Assembly (NCBI GenBank): GCA_018401015.1 | Contig: JAGYLP010000010.1 | Location: 33,246-97,245 of the forward strand | Length of the DNA stretch: 64,000 nucleotides | Origin: Bacteroidales bacterium | GTDB lineage: Bacteria > Bacteroidota > Bacteroidia > Bacteroidales > M50B96 | Direction: 5' to 3' | In this document: positions 1 through 9,000 of the stretch, in pieces | Layout: every line of letters starts with the position of its first letter | Position numbering within the stretch: position 1 is the first letter of the stretch | Notes under the pieces: generated by a model | Told to the model about the DNA's origin: nothing | Database searches by the model: none | The model's input: the letters and a program-made list of their open reading frames with translations, nothing else | Made by a program: the position numbers and the translations under genes

Positions 1-1624
1 TTTTAGGTTCCGTACCCGACGGACGCAAAGAGACTTTTGTTCCATCTTGGGTAATGAACTGCAATACGTTCGATTTGGGAAGGTTAATCCGATACCGTAA
101 TTCGCTGATTTGATCGTAGCTAACCTGTTCCTGATAATCGTGAATCAACATTATTTCCGACCCTCCCAAAGTATGTGGTGGAGCAGAGCGGAAACGATTC
201 ATCATAGCCTGAATTTCTTCAGCTCCCGATTTGCCTTTACGAGTAATGGAGATTAAATGCTCCTGAAAGAGACCAAATTCTTGGTAAATTTCGATTAATA
301 GCTGGTAAAGGCTTTTGCCTTTGTTCTTGGCCCAGGCAGTCAACTCGGCAACCAGCGCACAAGCCGAAACAGAATCTTTGTCTCGAACAAAGTCGCCAGC
401 CAAATAGCCGTATGATTCTTCTCCTCCTCCAATGTATTTTTTCTCTCCTTCGAATTTCCGGATTATATCGGCAATGAACTTGAATCCGGTTAGCACTTCG
501 AATAATTCGACCTCATATTTATCCGCCATGAGGTTAATTAAGTCGGTGGTTACAATGGTTTTAACCATGAACTCCTTGCCGGTAAGCTTATTCCGCTCCG
601 ACCATTGGCTTAGGAGGTAATAGGAAAGTAAAACGGCTGTTTGATTGCCATTAACCAGAATGTATTCTCCTTGGTTATTCTTTATCGCAATACCAATCCG
701 ATCTCCATCGGGGTCGCTGGCCATTACTAATTCGGCATCTACTTCGCGTGCCCGCTCAATAGCCATGCTGAGTGCTTCGGCTTCTTCCGGGTTAGGGGAA
801 ACCACTGTTGGGAAATTACCATCGACTACATCCTGAGCTGGCACGTTGAATACTTGAGTAAATCCAAATTTACGCAAAGCAGCAGGAACCAGCATGCCGG
901 TTGTTCCATGAATGGGAGTATAAACAATCTTCAAATCGTGTTGAGCCTGAATGGCTTCCGGGTTCAGCGAGAGCTCTTTAACCGCATTCAGGAATTCCTC
1001 GTCGAAGGATTCGCCCAGCACCTCGACTAACTGAGGATTGCGTTCAAACTTTATTTCCGATAAGTTAACCTTGCCGGCTTCGTTTACCACATTTTGATCG
1101 TGAGGAGCAATAAGCTGACTCCCATCGTTCCAATACGCTTTGAATCCATTGTATTCTTTTGGATTATGCGAGGCGGTAATTACCACGCCACTTTGACAGT
1201 TGAGCCGGCGAATGGCGAAGGATAATTCCGGCGTAGGACGCAAATCTTCAAATAGATAAACTTTAATGCCATTAGCCGAAAAAATATCGGCTACTGTATC
1301 GGTAAAGAATCGGCTGTTGTTTCTACAATCGTGAGCAATAGCAACCGAAATTTGCTCGAGTTGAGCGAATTCTTTTTTCAGGTAATTGGCCAAGCCTTGG
1401 GTTGCCAAACCAATGGTGTACTTATTCATCCGATTGGTACCTGCACCCATGATGCCACGGAGGCCACCGGTCCCGAATTCTAAGTCTTTGTAAAAACTAT
1501 CGATTAGGAGGTCTTCCTTTCCTTCGAGCATTTCTTTTACCGTCTGACGGGTTTCCTCATCGAATGGAGGATTCAACCAAGCTTGTGCTCTTTCTTTTAC
1601 TTGAGCTAACAAATTATTAGTCAT
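1..1624 (-). CDS. Phospho-sugar mutase (phosphoglucomutase/phosphomannomutase), 3' end cut by window edge
   Basis: Alpha-D-phosphohexomutase, cytoplasmic, expected to interconvert hexose 6-phosphate and 1-phosphate. Translating from the ATG at 1624 gives about 541 residues without a stop, so the C-terminus lies outside the window. The active-site phosphoserine loop TASHNP, the metal loop DPDGDR, the sugar-recognition segment GGEESYG and the phosphate-binding RPSGTEPK at the very edge are all present and in family order. An N-terminal GTGGLRG stretch fits the long PGM2-like subfamily common in Bacteroidota. The gene begins 18 bases after rmlD stops, on the same strand, so it is probably the next gene of the nucleotide-sugar operon and could supply glucose 1-phosphate to RmlA. 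Whether glucose or mannose phosphate is preferred cannot be read from the sequence. Confidence 0.93.
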   Translation of the reverse strand, partial: MTNNLLAQVKERAQAWLNPPFDEETRQTVKEMLEGKEDLLIDSFYKDLEFGTGGLRGIMGAGTNRMNKYTIGLATQGLANYLKKEFAQLEQISVAIAHDCRNNSRFFTDTVADIFSANGIKVYLFEDLRPTPELSFAIRRLNCQSGVVITASHNPKEYNGFKAYWNDGSQLIAPHDQNVVNEAGKVNLSEIKFERNPQLVEVLGESFDEEFLNAVKELSLNPEAIQAQHDLKIVYTPIHGTTGMLVPAALRKFGFTQVFNVPAQDVVDGNFPTVVSPNPEEAEALSMAIERAREVDAELVMASDPDGDRIGIAIKNNQGEYILVNGNQTAVLLSYYLLSQWSERNKLTGKEFMVKTIVTTDLINLMADKYEVELFEVLTGFKFIADIIRKFEGEKKYIGGGEESYGYLAGDFVRDKDSVSACALVAELTAWAKNKGKSLYQLLIEIYQEFGLFQEHLISITRKGKSGAEEIQAMMNRFRSAPPHTLGGSEIMLIHDYQEQVSYDQISELRYRINLPKSNVLQFITQDGTKVSLRPSGTEPK

Positions 1625-1642
1625 ATGAATATGAATTTAAAA

Positions 1643-2518
1643 TTATCGAACAGGGTAAAGTAGGAACAAGGCTTGATGCAAGCTCTTTTTCCAGTGGGGG
1701 ATACTTAATCCGTACCGTTGCTTAATTTTCTCTTTGTTGAGAACACTGTAAAATGGTCGTGGAGTGGGAGTAGGATAATCCTTACTTTCTATGGGAACGA
1801 CCGTATTTTTAATCTTCACCACATCGAATATTTCCTGTGCAAAATCATACCAGGAACAAACTCCCTCGTTGCTGTAGTGAAAGATTTCGCGACCAAGATG
1901 AATCTTTTCGCCGTTTAAATCTTGTTGTACCATGTGAATGATGGCTATGGCCAAATCGTAGGCATAGGTGGGTGTTCCAATTTGATCGAAGACCACCCGA
2001 ACGGTTTGTTTATCGCGTCCTAATCGGAGCATGGTTTTGACGAAATTGTGTCCATAAACCCCATATAACCAGCTTGTTCTGACAATGATGGCATGGGTGT
2101 CGCTGTTTAGGATAGCTTCTTCGCCAGCTCTTTTCGACTTCCCATAAACTCCTTGAGGACGAGGTTCATCTTCTTCCGTGTAGGGAGTAAAATGGGCTCC
2201 ATCGAACACATAGTCGGTGGAAACGTGCAAGAGCTTGGTGTGTGTCGAACAGGCTTTCAGGATATCAGCAACGGCACCTTCGTTTAATCGAAATGCCAGC
2301 TCAGCCTCCTCTTCGGCTCGATCTACCGCTGTGTAGGCAGCACAATTGATTACCCAATCGAATTGTGTTTGAAAATAGTGTTCGATTGACTCCGATTGGC
2401 TTAAATCAAGTTCCTCGATGTCGGCAAAACTCCATTGAAATGATTGATTATTGGAGCAAATATTTTTGATTTCGGTTCCTAATTGACCATTGGCCCCTAA
2501 TACTAAGATATGTGGCAT
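1643..2518 (-). CDS. rmlD: dTDP-4-dehydrorhamnose reductase RmlD
   Basis: Last step of dTDP-L-rhamnose synthesis: NAD(P)H-dependent reduction of dTDP-4-keto-L-rhamnose in the cytoplasm. The 291-residue protein is an extended SDR. The N-terminal nucleotide-binding loop is GANGQLGTE (residues 8-16), NCAAYTAVDRAE is the typical RmlD segment, STDYVFDG follows the serine of the triad at about residue 100, and the YxxxK catalytic pair is Y125/K129 in YGKSK. Length is normal for the family. It starts with ATG 12 bases after the rmlC stop and is followed after 18 bases by the phosphohexomutase, which indicates co-transcription. Nothing is missing. Confidence 0.95.
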   Translation of the reverse strand: MPHILVLGANGQLGTEIKNICSNNQSFQWSFADIEELDLSQSESIEHYFQTQFDWVINCAAYTAVDRAEEEAELAFRLNEGAVADILKACSTHTKLLHVSTDYVFDGAHFTPYTEEDEPRPQGVYGKSKRAGEEAILNSDTHAIIVRTSWLYGVYGHNFVKTMLRLGRDKQTVRVVFDQIGTPTYAYDLAIAIIHMVQQDLNGEKIHLGREIFHYSNEGVCSWYDFAQEIFDVVKIKNTVVPIESKDYPTPTPRPFYSVLNKEKIKQRYGLSIPHWKKSLHQALFLLYPVR

Positions 2519-2530
2519 GGGTTCTATGAG

Positions 2531-3082
2531 TTAAAAGAAGTTTTTATCGGCTTCGGTAAAGCTCGGAAGCACTTTGTCTTTTGCTGAAACAATCGCCTTC
2601 TCGGGATCGACCTGCCAATCGATGTTTAGCATGGGGTCGTTAAAGGCAATACCCCGTTCGGCATCGGGACGATAATAATTATCGCATTTATATTGAAAAA
2701 TGGCTTGTTCGCTAAGCACGGAGAATCCATGAGCAAAGCCACGTGGAATGAGCAATTGGTATTTGCTTTGAGCATTGAGTTCGAAAGCTTGCCATTTTCC
2801 ATAGGTCTCCGAATTTTGACGCAAATCGACTACCACATCGAGTATTTTCCCTTCAATTACGCGAACCAATTTGGCTTGAGCAAAGGGAGCCAGTTGATAA
2901 TGCAAGCCACGAATCACTCCATAACTCGATTTGGATTCATTGTCCTGAACAAATTGATAATCTAATCCGGCTTCCTCCAATACGCGGATGCTAAAACTTT
3001 CGAAAAAATAGCCTCTATCGTCTTCGAAGATGCGTGGCTTGAGCAGAAATACGTCTCTTAAATCGGTTTCAATGATTGTCAT
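2531..3082 (-). CDS. rmlC: dTDP-4-dehydrorhamnose 3,5-epimerase RmlC
   Basis: Epimerises dTDP-4-keto-6-deoxyglucose at C3 and C5 on the way to dTDP-L-rhamnose. The 183-residue length is standard. Visible family motifs are the N-terminal FEDDRGYFFESF, the catalytic-His segment RGLHYQ (H61), the second active-site region VVDLRQNSETYGKW and PRGFAHGF. ATG at 3082 is the natural start. The gap to rmlA upstream is 73 bases, wider than the other junctions of this operon, but I see no convincing terminator or promoter there. It lies between rmlA and rmlD, the usual neighbours. Confidence 0.95.
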   Translation of the reverse strand: MTIIETDLRDVFLLKPRIFEDDRGYFFESFSIRVLEEAGLDYQFVQDNESKSSYGVIRGLHYQLAPFAQAKLVRVIEGKILDVVVDLRQNSETYGKWQAFELNAQSKYQLLIPRGFAHGFSVLSEQAIFQYKCDNYYRPDAERGIAFNDPMLNIDWQVDPEKAIVSAKDKVLPSFTEADKNFF

Positions 3083-3155
3083 AGTTCGAAAAAATAATAC
3101 ACGTGTATAAGAAGGAAAAGTCGTCGTTAAAAGGATTAGACATCTTCCGCAGGTT

Positions 3156-4040
3156 TTAACTGAGCGGTTTAATCAAACCATCGGCTACCTTGAGGAGATA
3201 CTGGCCATATTGGTTTTTACTCATGACCAATGCTTGTTCTCGTAATTGGTCGGCATTGATGTAGCCTTTGCCAAAAGCAATTTCTTCGATACAAGCTACT
3301 TTCAATCCTTGTCGGTGCTCAATGGTGGCAATGAAATTCGAGGCTTCCAGCAGCGATTCATGCGTGCCGGTATCCAACCAAGCCATTCCCCGACCCAATA
3401 CTTTCAGACTGATTCGGTTTTCTTTTAAATAGAGTGCATTGAGGTCGGTTATTTCCAATTCTCCGCGTGCACTGGGTTTTAAATTTTTTGCTTTCTCTAC
3501 TACATCGTTCGAGTAAAAGTAGAGACCGGTAACGGCATAATTCGATTTGGGCTGTTTCGGTTTTTCTTCCAGGCTGATAACCCGACCTTCGGCGTCAAAT
3601 TCAGCTACACCATAGCGTTCCGGATCGTTAACGAAGTAGCCGAAAACGATCGCTCCGTCTTCGATTCGGGATGCATCTTGCACGATTTTGGAAAAATTAT
3701 ACCCATAAAAAATATTGTCTCCTAAAATAAGACACACGGAATCGTTTCCAATAAAGGACTCACCGATGATAAATGCCTGGGCAAGTCCGTCGGGACTGGG
3801 CTGTTCGGCATACTCTAATTGGATTCCCAGTTGCGATCCATCGCCAAGTAAGTGTCGGTACAGAGGTAAATCATGAGGAGTAGAAATGATGAGGATTTCC
3901 CGAATTCCAGCCAGCATAAGCACCGATAAGGGGTAATAAATCATGGGCTTGTCGTAGATGGGGAGGATTTGCTTGGAGATGGCTTTCGTAAGTGGGTAGA
4001 GCCGGGTGCCGGATCCACCGGCTAAAATAATTCCTTTCAT
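3156..4040 (-). CDS. rmlA: Glucose-1-phosphate thymidylyltransferase RmlA
   Basis: Makes dTDP-glucose from dTTP and glucose 1-phosphate, the entry step to dTDP-sugars. The 294-residue protein opens with the nucleotidyltransferase signature [11 protein letters not shown], followed by [27 protein letters not shown] (metal and nucleotide binding), [19 protein letters not shown] and [10 protein letters not shown], all typical of RmlA. The ATG at 4040 overlaps the stop of the upstream SDR gene by four bases (ATGA), so the two are very likely translationally coupled. Length and motifs are complete. Confidence 0.96.
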   Translation of the reverse strand: MKGIILAGGSGTRLYPLTKAISKQILPIYDKPMIYYPLSVLMLAGIREILIISTPHDLPLYRHLLGDGSQLGIQLEYAEQPSPDGLAQAFIIGESFIGNDSVCLILGDNIFYGYNFSKIVQDASRIEDGAIVFGYFVNDPERYGVAEFDAEGRVISLEEKPKQPKSNYAVTGLYFYSNDVVEKAKNLKPSARGELEITDLNALYLKENRISLKVLGRGMAWLDTGTHESLLEASNFIATIEHRQGLKVACIEEIAFGKGYINADQLREQALVMSKNQYGQYLLKVADGLIKPLS

Positions 4041-4999
4041 AGTTCTCGATGGTTAGGGATGATTTGGGTTTTAAAATAGTTTATGGTATGCTGTAATCCT
4101 TCGTTTAAGGCAATTTCGGGTTGCCAACCGTTCAAAAGGTGTTGAGCTAATTCAATGTTCGGACGTCGGTTAACCGGATCGTCTTGAGGGAGGGCTTTGA
4201 ACAGTAGCGTTGAATTGGACTGAGTAAGTTCCAGGATTTTTTTTGCCAGATCGATGATTCTGATTTCGTTGCAATTACCGAGGTTAACCGGTCCGGTAAC
4301 CGAGTCGGCAGTATTCATAAGTCGGATGAGTCCGTCTATCAGATCGTCGATGTATTGAAACGAGCGGGTTTGCTCTCCGTTACCAAATAAGGTGATCGGT
4401 TCCCCTTTGAGCGCCTGAAGAATGAAGTTCGAAACCACGCGTCCGTCGTCCATCGACATGCGCGGACCATACGTATTAAAGATGCGTGCAATTTTGATTC
4501 GTACCCCATTCATGTCGTGATAGTTCATGAAGAGCGTTTCGGCGCATCGCTTCCCTTCGTCGTAACTGGCGCGCGGACCAATCGGGTTAACGTTTCCCCA
4601 ATAGGATTCGGGTTGCGGTTGAACAGCTGGGTCGCCATAGACTTCGGAAGTAGAGGCTTGAAGAATTTTAGCTTTGGTGCGTTTGGCTAATCCCAGCATG
4701 TTGATCGATCCCAAAACCGAGGTTTTAATTGTTTTGATGGCATTGAATCGGTAATGAACCGGAGAAGCCGGACAAGCCAGATTGTAGATTTCGTCTACCT
4801 CGGCATAGTAGGGTAGGGTAATGTCGTGGCGGACAGTTTCAAACTTCCGGTAATCCTGCAAATGACGAATATTCTCCTTACTACCGGTGTAGTAATTATC
4901 GAGGGAAATGACCTCATTTCCGTCTTTCAGGAGTTGCTCGCACAAATGTGAACCAACAAAACCGGCACCGCCTGTAACCAGAATTTTTTTACTACTCAC
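4037..4999 (-). CDS. UDP-glucuronate decarboxylase-like SDR epimerase (UXS family)
   Basis: Extended SDR, expected to convert UDP-glucuronate to UDP-xylose. The protein has the Rossmann loop [36 protein letters not shown], the serine region [11 protein letters not shown], and the catalytic YxxxK in YDEGK; the CPASPVHY and [13 protein letters not shown] segments are hallmarks of UXS rather than RmlB. Start choice: the frame is open up to a TTG at 5044, but there is no in-frame ATG. A perfect -7 element (TAGCTTTG, 5042-5049 on this strand) overlaps that TTG, so a transcript would begin near 5035, downstream of it. The GTG at 4999 leaves the SDR core starting directly (320 residues, usual for bacterial UXS), so I use it. 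Its stop overlaps the rmlA start. UDP-glucose/GDP-mannose dehydratases are less likely alternatives. Confidence 0.88.
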   Translation of the reverse strand: MSSKKILVTGGAGFVGSHLCEQLLKDGNEVISLDNYYTGSKENIRHLQDYRKFETVRHDITLPYYAEVDEIYNLACPASPVHYRFNAIKTIKTSVLGSINMLGLAKRTKAKILQASTSEVYGDPAVQPQPESYWGNVNPIGPRASYDEGKRCAETLFMNYHDMNGVRIKIARIFNTYGPRMSMDDGRVVSNFILQALKGEPITLFGNGEQTRSFQYIDDLIDGLIRLMNTADSVTGPVNLGNCNEIRIIDLAKKILELTQSNSTLLFKALPQDDPVNRRPNIELAQHLLNGWQPEIALNEGLQHTINYFKTQIIPNHREL

Positions 5000-5041
5000 C
5001 CTTAATTTGTTTATGCATTTATTGGTAGTATTTCGATTCGC

Positions 5042-5049
5042 CAAAGCTA
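5042..5049 (-). promoter_or_regulatory. Predicted -7 element of the uxs-rmlACD operon
   Basis: The minus strand reads TAGCTTTG, a perfect match to the Bacteroidota -7 consensus TAnnTTTG. About 18 bases upstream there is only a weak -33 resemblance (TTTA). It overlaps the TTG at 5044 and thereby argues for translation starting downstream, at the GTG at 4999. Confidence 0.45.
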
Positions 5050-5149
5050 TTTAAAATGGCTGAAATAAACTATGCTTATTCACTAGGCATCGTTCGTAAA
5101 TTCTCTTGAAATCTTTATAGTAGGCTCGGAAATCTAGCTCAAAATATCT

Positions 5150-5157
5150 TACATTTG
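5150..5157 (+). promoter_or_regulatory. Predicted -7 element upstream of the DUF4412-like gene and ftsK-lolA
   Basis: TACATTTG fits TAnnTTTG perfectly and would place the transcription start about 34 bases before the ATG at 5198. No good -33 TTG or TTTG lies 17-23 bases upstream, so this rests on the -7 box alone. Confidence 0.4.
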
Positions 5158-5197
5158 AAACTTTCAAAATAGTTTCTAAATCCTTAACTCATCCATT

Positions 5198-5890
5198 ATG
5201 AAGAATTTATTTTCTATCCTTATTTTCATGAGCTTAGTTTTAAGTCAATCGCTACTTGTTGCTCAAGACCCCGCCACTTTTACCGGAATGATCGATTACG
5301 ATATGATTGTTGAAGGAGGTGAATTATCTGCTGCTGAAAGAGCTCAGGCCGAAAGCACCATTTCAATGCTCATTGGCGATGGTTACATGAAAAAGACAAC
5401 ACAAAATATTATGGCTAACAGTACGGAAATTCTAATGCCCGATTCGGTAGTCATCATTTTTGATCAAATGGGACAGCAATTTGCTTTTGGGCTCGGACCC
5501 GATTTTATTCAAGCCAACGATAGCGCTCAGGATGCAGCGTGGAATGAGGTTAAGGATAAAATTTCTTACGAATTTTTAAACGAAAGCAAAGAAGTAGCCG
5601 GAGTAAACTGTAAAAAAGCCGTTTATGAACTCGATGGCAATTACTACGACGTATTTTACACCGATGAATACATTTTCGACGAAAAAGTAGGCAACGATGT
5701 TAATCTTCGTGGAATTAAAGGAGTAGCACTCGAATATTCCATTCCCCTGCCCGGTCAGGATGGTGCCAGCGTGAAGGTTACTGCCAAAAAATTTAAATTC
5801 AAAAAGAAAGTTTCTCCCAAAAAATTTGCGGTACCTTCCGGAATTGAAGTTCAAACAGGGGAGCAACTTCGGAAGATGATGGGAATGTAA
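5198..5890 (+). CDS. Secreted DUF4412-like protein
   Basis: A 230-residue exported protein of unknown function. Residues 1-22 form a clear signal peptide ending LLVAQ, so the mature protein is periplasmic or surface-associated. The mature part has the pattern seen in DUF4412/GLPGLI-type Bacteroidota proteins: an N-terminal beta strand containing YDM, a mostly beta body, NCKKAVYEL in the middle, and a lysine-rich stretch KKFKFKKKVSPKKF before the C-terminus. Only one cysteine follows the signal peptide. The ftsK gene begins 3 bases after its stop, so it heads a three-gene operon with ftsK and lolA. Assignment to DUF4412 is by appearance only. Confidence 0.7.
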   Translation: MKNLFSILIFMSLVLSQSLLVAQDPATFTGMIDYDMIVEGGELSAAERAQAESTISMLIGDGYMKKTTQNIMANSTEILMPDSVVIIFDQMGQQFAFGLGPDFIQANDSAQDAAWNEVKDKISYEFLNESKEVAGVNCKKAVYELDGNYYDVFYTDEYIFDEKVGNDVNLRGIKGVALEYSIPLPGQDGASVKVTAKKFKFKKKVSPKKFAVPSGIEVQTGEQLRKMMGM

Positions 5891-5893
5891 TTT

Positions 5894-8299
5894 ATGGCGA
5901 AGTCGCAAAGCAAAAAAAAATCCCCTAATTCCTCGTGGATCGCTTTTCTAAAAGATCATCGCTTTCACCTGAGTCTGGGGATTTTTTTACTCATAGTAAC
6001 ACTTATTCTTACCTTAGCTCTGGTCTCATTTCTCTTTACCTGGAGAATCGATCAGAGCATCGAATGGTCCAATCTATTCGTAAACCGCGAAGTACAAGCT
6101 GCTAACTGGTCGTCGAAAATTGGGGCCATTCTCGCCAATACATTAATCAACAAATGGTTCGGACTCGCGTCCTTTTCCATCCCGTTCCTAATCGGACTGA
6201 TTGGTCTTAGGTTGTTAGATATTAAATTTTTACCCCTTGGACCTACCTTGCGGAACGTCCTTTTTATTAGTATTTGGTTTTCCATTTTTTTAGCTTTTTT
6301 ATTTGGCGATGCAAACGGCTATTTCGGGAGCGGACCCGGCGGGGAACATGGACTCTTCATGGCCTCCTGGCTTACAACCCTCATTGGCTCTGTAGGAACT
6401 TTTTTCCTGCTATTGCTCATCCTTTTTGTCTTCCTTGTATTCGCTTACCCGGGATTCTTACCTTTTTTAAAAGATAAGATCGCTGCGCTTCGAAATAAAC
6501 AACAACAAGTAAAAGCCCCCATTAACGCCTCCTCCAACCAAACTGGTTTCGTCCCAGCCGATTTAAACGAACCCGATCTCACCATCGAAATCCCGGAAGA
6601 AGAACTTGCGCAAGACCAAGATAAACGCCCGGAACTAAAATCAAAAAACCTTCTGGAAGACCTCGACGATTTCGAAGTGGCTAAACCGGAGGAAGAAGAA
6701 AGTTTGCCTTTGCCGGAGGCTTTTACCCCGGAAAACAGCGACCTAAATGCTGATTTCGATTCCGATGAAGAGGAAGAGTTACCGGAAGAAATGGGAGAGT
6801 ATGACCCAACCCTCGACTTGTCCGATTTTCAAATGCCGGGCTTTGAAATCCTGGAAGATCATCGAAGCGATAGCTCCGAAGTAAGTAAAGATGAACTCTT
6901 GTACAACAAAAACAAGATTATCGAAACCCTTCAGAACTATAAGATCAAAATTGAAAAAATTAAGGCAACAATTGGCCCTACCATTACCCTCTATGAGATT
7001 GTGCCGGCTCCGGGTATTCGCATTGCAAAAATTAAAAATCTGGAAGATGATATCGCCATGAGCCTCGCGGCGCTGGGAATTCGAATCATTGCTCCCATGC
7101 CAGGCAAAGGCACCATTGGCATAGAAGTTCCCAACCAAAACCCGGAAATCGTTTCGATGCGGTCGATTCTTGCTTCATCTAAATATCAGGATACGAAATT
7201 CGACCTGCCTGTCGCGCTCGGCAAGACTATTAGCAACGAAACCTTCGTTTTCGACTTAACGAAAATGCCCCATCTTCTCGTAGCCGGTGCTACCGGACAA
7301 GGAAAGTCGGTTGGTTTGAATGCTATTATTGCTTCCATCCTGTATAAAAAACATCCAAGCGAAGTGAAATTTGTGTTAGTCGATCCTAAAAAGGTGGAGC
7401 TAACCTTATACACCGCCATCGAGAAACACTACCTGGCTAAACTGCCGGAATCCGACGAAGCGATTATTACCGATACGCAAAAAGTAGTTCAAACCCTGAA
7501 CTCTTTAACCGTGGAAATGGATAATCGCTACAATCTGCTTAAGAAAGCCCATGTACGAAACATCAAAGAATACAATGCAAAATTTCGCGATCGAAGGTTA
7601 AATCCGGAAAAAGGGCATCGTTTCCTACCTTACATCGTGCTAATCATCGACGAGTTTGCCGATTTAATCATGACCGCCGGAAAAGAAATCGAAATGCCCA
7701 TTGCCCGGATTGCCCAATTAGCCCGTGCTATTGGTATTCATCTGATTATTGCTACTCAACGTCCCTCCACGAATATTATTACCGGTGTAATTAAAGCCAA
7801 TTTCCCCGCCCGGATTGCTTTTCGGGTGTCGAGTATGATCGACTCCCGAACGATTTTGGATACACCGGGTGCGAATCAACTCATCGGTCGAGGCGATTTG
7901 CTCTTTTCCACCGGAGGCGACCTGGTGCGTGTTCAATGTGCTTTCATCGATACTCCTGAACTGGAGCGTTTGGCCGAGTACATAGGCAACCAGCGAGCGT
8001 TCCCGGAACCCTACCTTTTACCCGAATACGAAGGGGAAGGTGGAAACGAAGTGGGTGAAGTGGATTTGAGCAAACGCGATGAACTATTCGACGATGCTGC
8101 TCGTCTTATCGTGATGCATCAACAGGGAAGTACATCGCTTATTCAGCGAAAATTTAGCATCGGGTATAATCGTGCCGGACGGATCATGGATCAATTGGAA
8201 GCTGCCGGGATCGTGGGCGGATCGGAAGGTAGCAAACCTCGTCAGGTCCTCTATCAGGATGAATATTCGCTGGAACATTTTTTAAAATCCTTAAATTAA
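5894..8299 (+). CDS. ftsK: DNA translocase FtsK/SpoIIIE
   Basis: Septum-located, ATP-driven DNA pump that clears and aligns the chromosome termini during division. The 801-residue protein has an N-terminal membrane domain with about four hydrophobic helices (residues roughly 27-200), then a short acidic linker (about 200-330) rich in E and D, then the motor. The Walker A loop GATGQGKSVGLN is near residue 465 and Walker B LIIDEFADL near 582, followed by ATQRPSTNIITG. The C-terminal winged-helix gamma domain (about residues 725-800) recognises KOPS-like polar sequences. The linker is much shorter than in E. coli FtsK, which is normal for this phylum. It sits between the DUF4412-like gene (3 bases upstream) and lolA (5 bases downstream). 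Confidence 0.97.
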   Translation: MAKSQSKKKSPNSSWIAFLKDHRFHLSLGIFLLIVTLILTLALVSFLFTWRIDQSIEWSNLFVNREVQAANWSSKIGAILANTLINKWFGLASFSIPFLIGLIGLRLLDIKFLPLGPTLRNVLFISIWFSIFLAFLFGDANGYFGSGPGGEHGLFMASWLTTLIGSVGTFFLLLLILFVFLVFAYPGFLPFLKDKIAALRNKQQQVKAPINASSNQTGFVPADLNEPDLTIEIPEEELAQDQDKRPELKSKNLLEDLDDFEVAKPEEEESLPLPEAFTPENSDLNADFDSDEEEELPEEMGEYDPTLDLSDFQMPGFEILEDHRSDSSEVSKDELLYNKNKIIETLQNYKIKIEKIKATIGPTITLYEIVPAPGIRIAKIKNLEDDIAMSLAALGIRIIAPMPGKGTIGIEVPNQNPEIVSMRSILASSKYQDTKFDLPVALGKTISNETFVFDLTKMPHLLVAGATGQGKSVGLNAIIASILYKKHPSEVKFVLVDPKKVELTLYTAIEKHYLAKLPESDEAIITDTQKVVQTLNSLTVEMDNRYNLLKKAHVRNIKEYNAKFRDRRLNPEKGHRFLPYIVLIIDEFADLIMTAGKEIEMPIARIAQLARAIGIHLIIATQRPSTNIITGVIKANFPARIAFRVSSMIDSRTILDTPGANQLIGRGDLLFSTGGDLVRVQCAFIDTPELERLAEYIGNQRAFPEPYLLPEYEGEGGNEVGEVDLSKRDELFDDAARLIVMHQQGSTSLIQRKFSIGYNRAGRIMDQLEAAGIVGGSEGSKPRQVLYQDEYSLEHFLKSLN

Positions 8300-8304
8300 T
8301 CGGA

Positions 8305-8997
8305 ATGAAAAGCTGGATTCTCGCATTACTCGCTGTAATGCTCATGTTGCAGACACAGAGTCAAGGTTTAGAAGTGATTAAAGATCCCGAAGCCAAAGCA
8401 TTAATCGATGAATTACTGACCAAAGCGAATTCCTGGGATGCAATCTATGCGGAGTTTTCCTTCACTTTTGAAGATGAGCAAGAGCAGGTTAAAGACAGTT
8501 ACGATGGATTGGCCTGGATTAAAGGGGAACAATATAAGCTGGCTTTGATGGGGCAAACTATTTTTTGCGATGGCTCAAGTATTTATACCATGCTCGAGGA
8601 TGTGGGCGAAGTGAATATAACCACCCGTGATACCCTCGACGATTCGTTTTTAAATAATCCTCGAAAACTGTTTACCGGATACGAGGAGCATTATAAATAC
8701 AAGTACTTGAAAGAATATACCAGCAATGGCAGCCAGTTGGTCGAAATTGAGCTTTACCCAAAGAATCTCGACCAAGGTTTGCTTCCGGAAAACGGACAAG
8801 GCATCGATGTGTCGAAAATTCATTTTTTAGTCGATAAAACACATTTGGAACTCCTCTCGGTGCATTATTTCGGGAAGCAGGGGACCAATTTCAAGGTTAA
8901 ATTCAACCTCCTCGAGCAAAGAAAACTGGACGATTCATTCTTCCAATTTCGCATAGAAGATTATCCTCAAGTAGAGGTCTACGATTTAAGGGATTAA
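8305..8997 (+). CDS. lolA: LolA-like outer-membrane lipoprotein carrier protein
   Basis: Periplasmic chaperone expected to take lipoproteins released from the inner membrane and hand them to the outer membrane. The 230-residue product has a signal peptide (residues 1-20, ending QTQSQG) and the LolA-type unclosed beta-barrel pattern, with the strand-turn segment DGLAWIKGEQYKLAL, then TIFCDGSSIYTML, which matches the family's YWKxxxxFR / SDGxxxWxY blocks in position. The ftsK-lolA order is conserved widely in Gram-negative bacteria, which supports the call. The gene is convergent with the M16 gene, leaving only 3 bases between stops. A second, more divergent LolA-like protein occurs at 28981. 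Confidence 0.88.
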   Translation: MKSWILALLAVMLMLQTQSQGLEVIKDPEAKALIDELLTKANSWDAIYAEFSFTFEDEQEQVKDSYDGLAWIKGEQYKLALMGQTIFCDGSSIYTMLEDVGEVNITTRDTLDDSFLNNPRKLFTGYEEHYKYKYLKEYTSNGSQLVEIELYPKNLDQGLLPENGQGIDVSKIHFLVDKTHLELLSVHYFGKQGTNFKVKFNLLEQRKLDDSFFQFRIEDYPQVEVYDLRD

Positions 8998-9000
8998 TGA

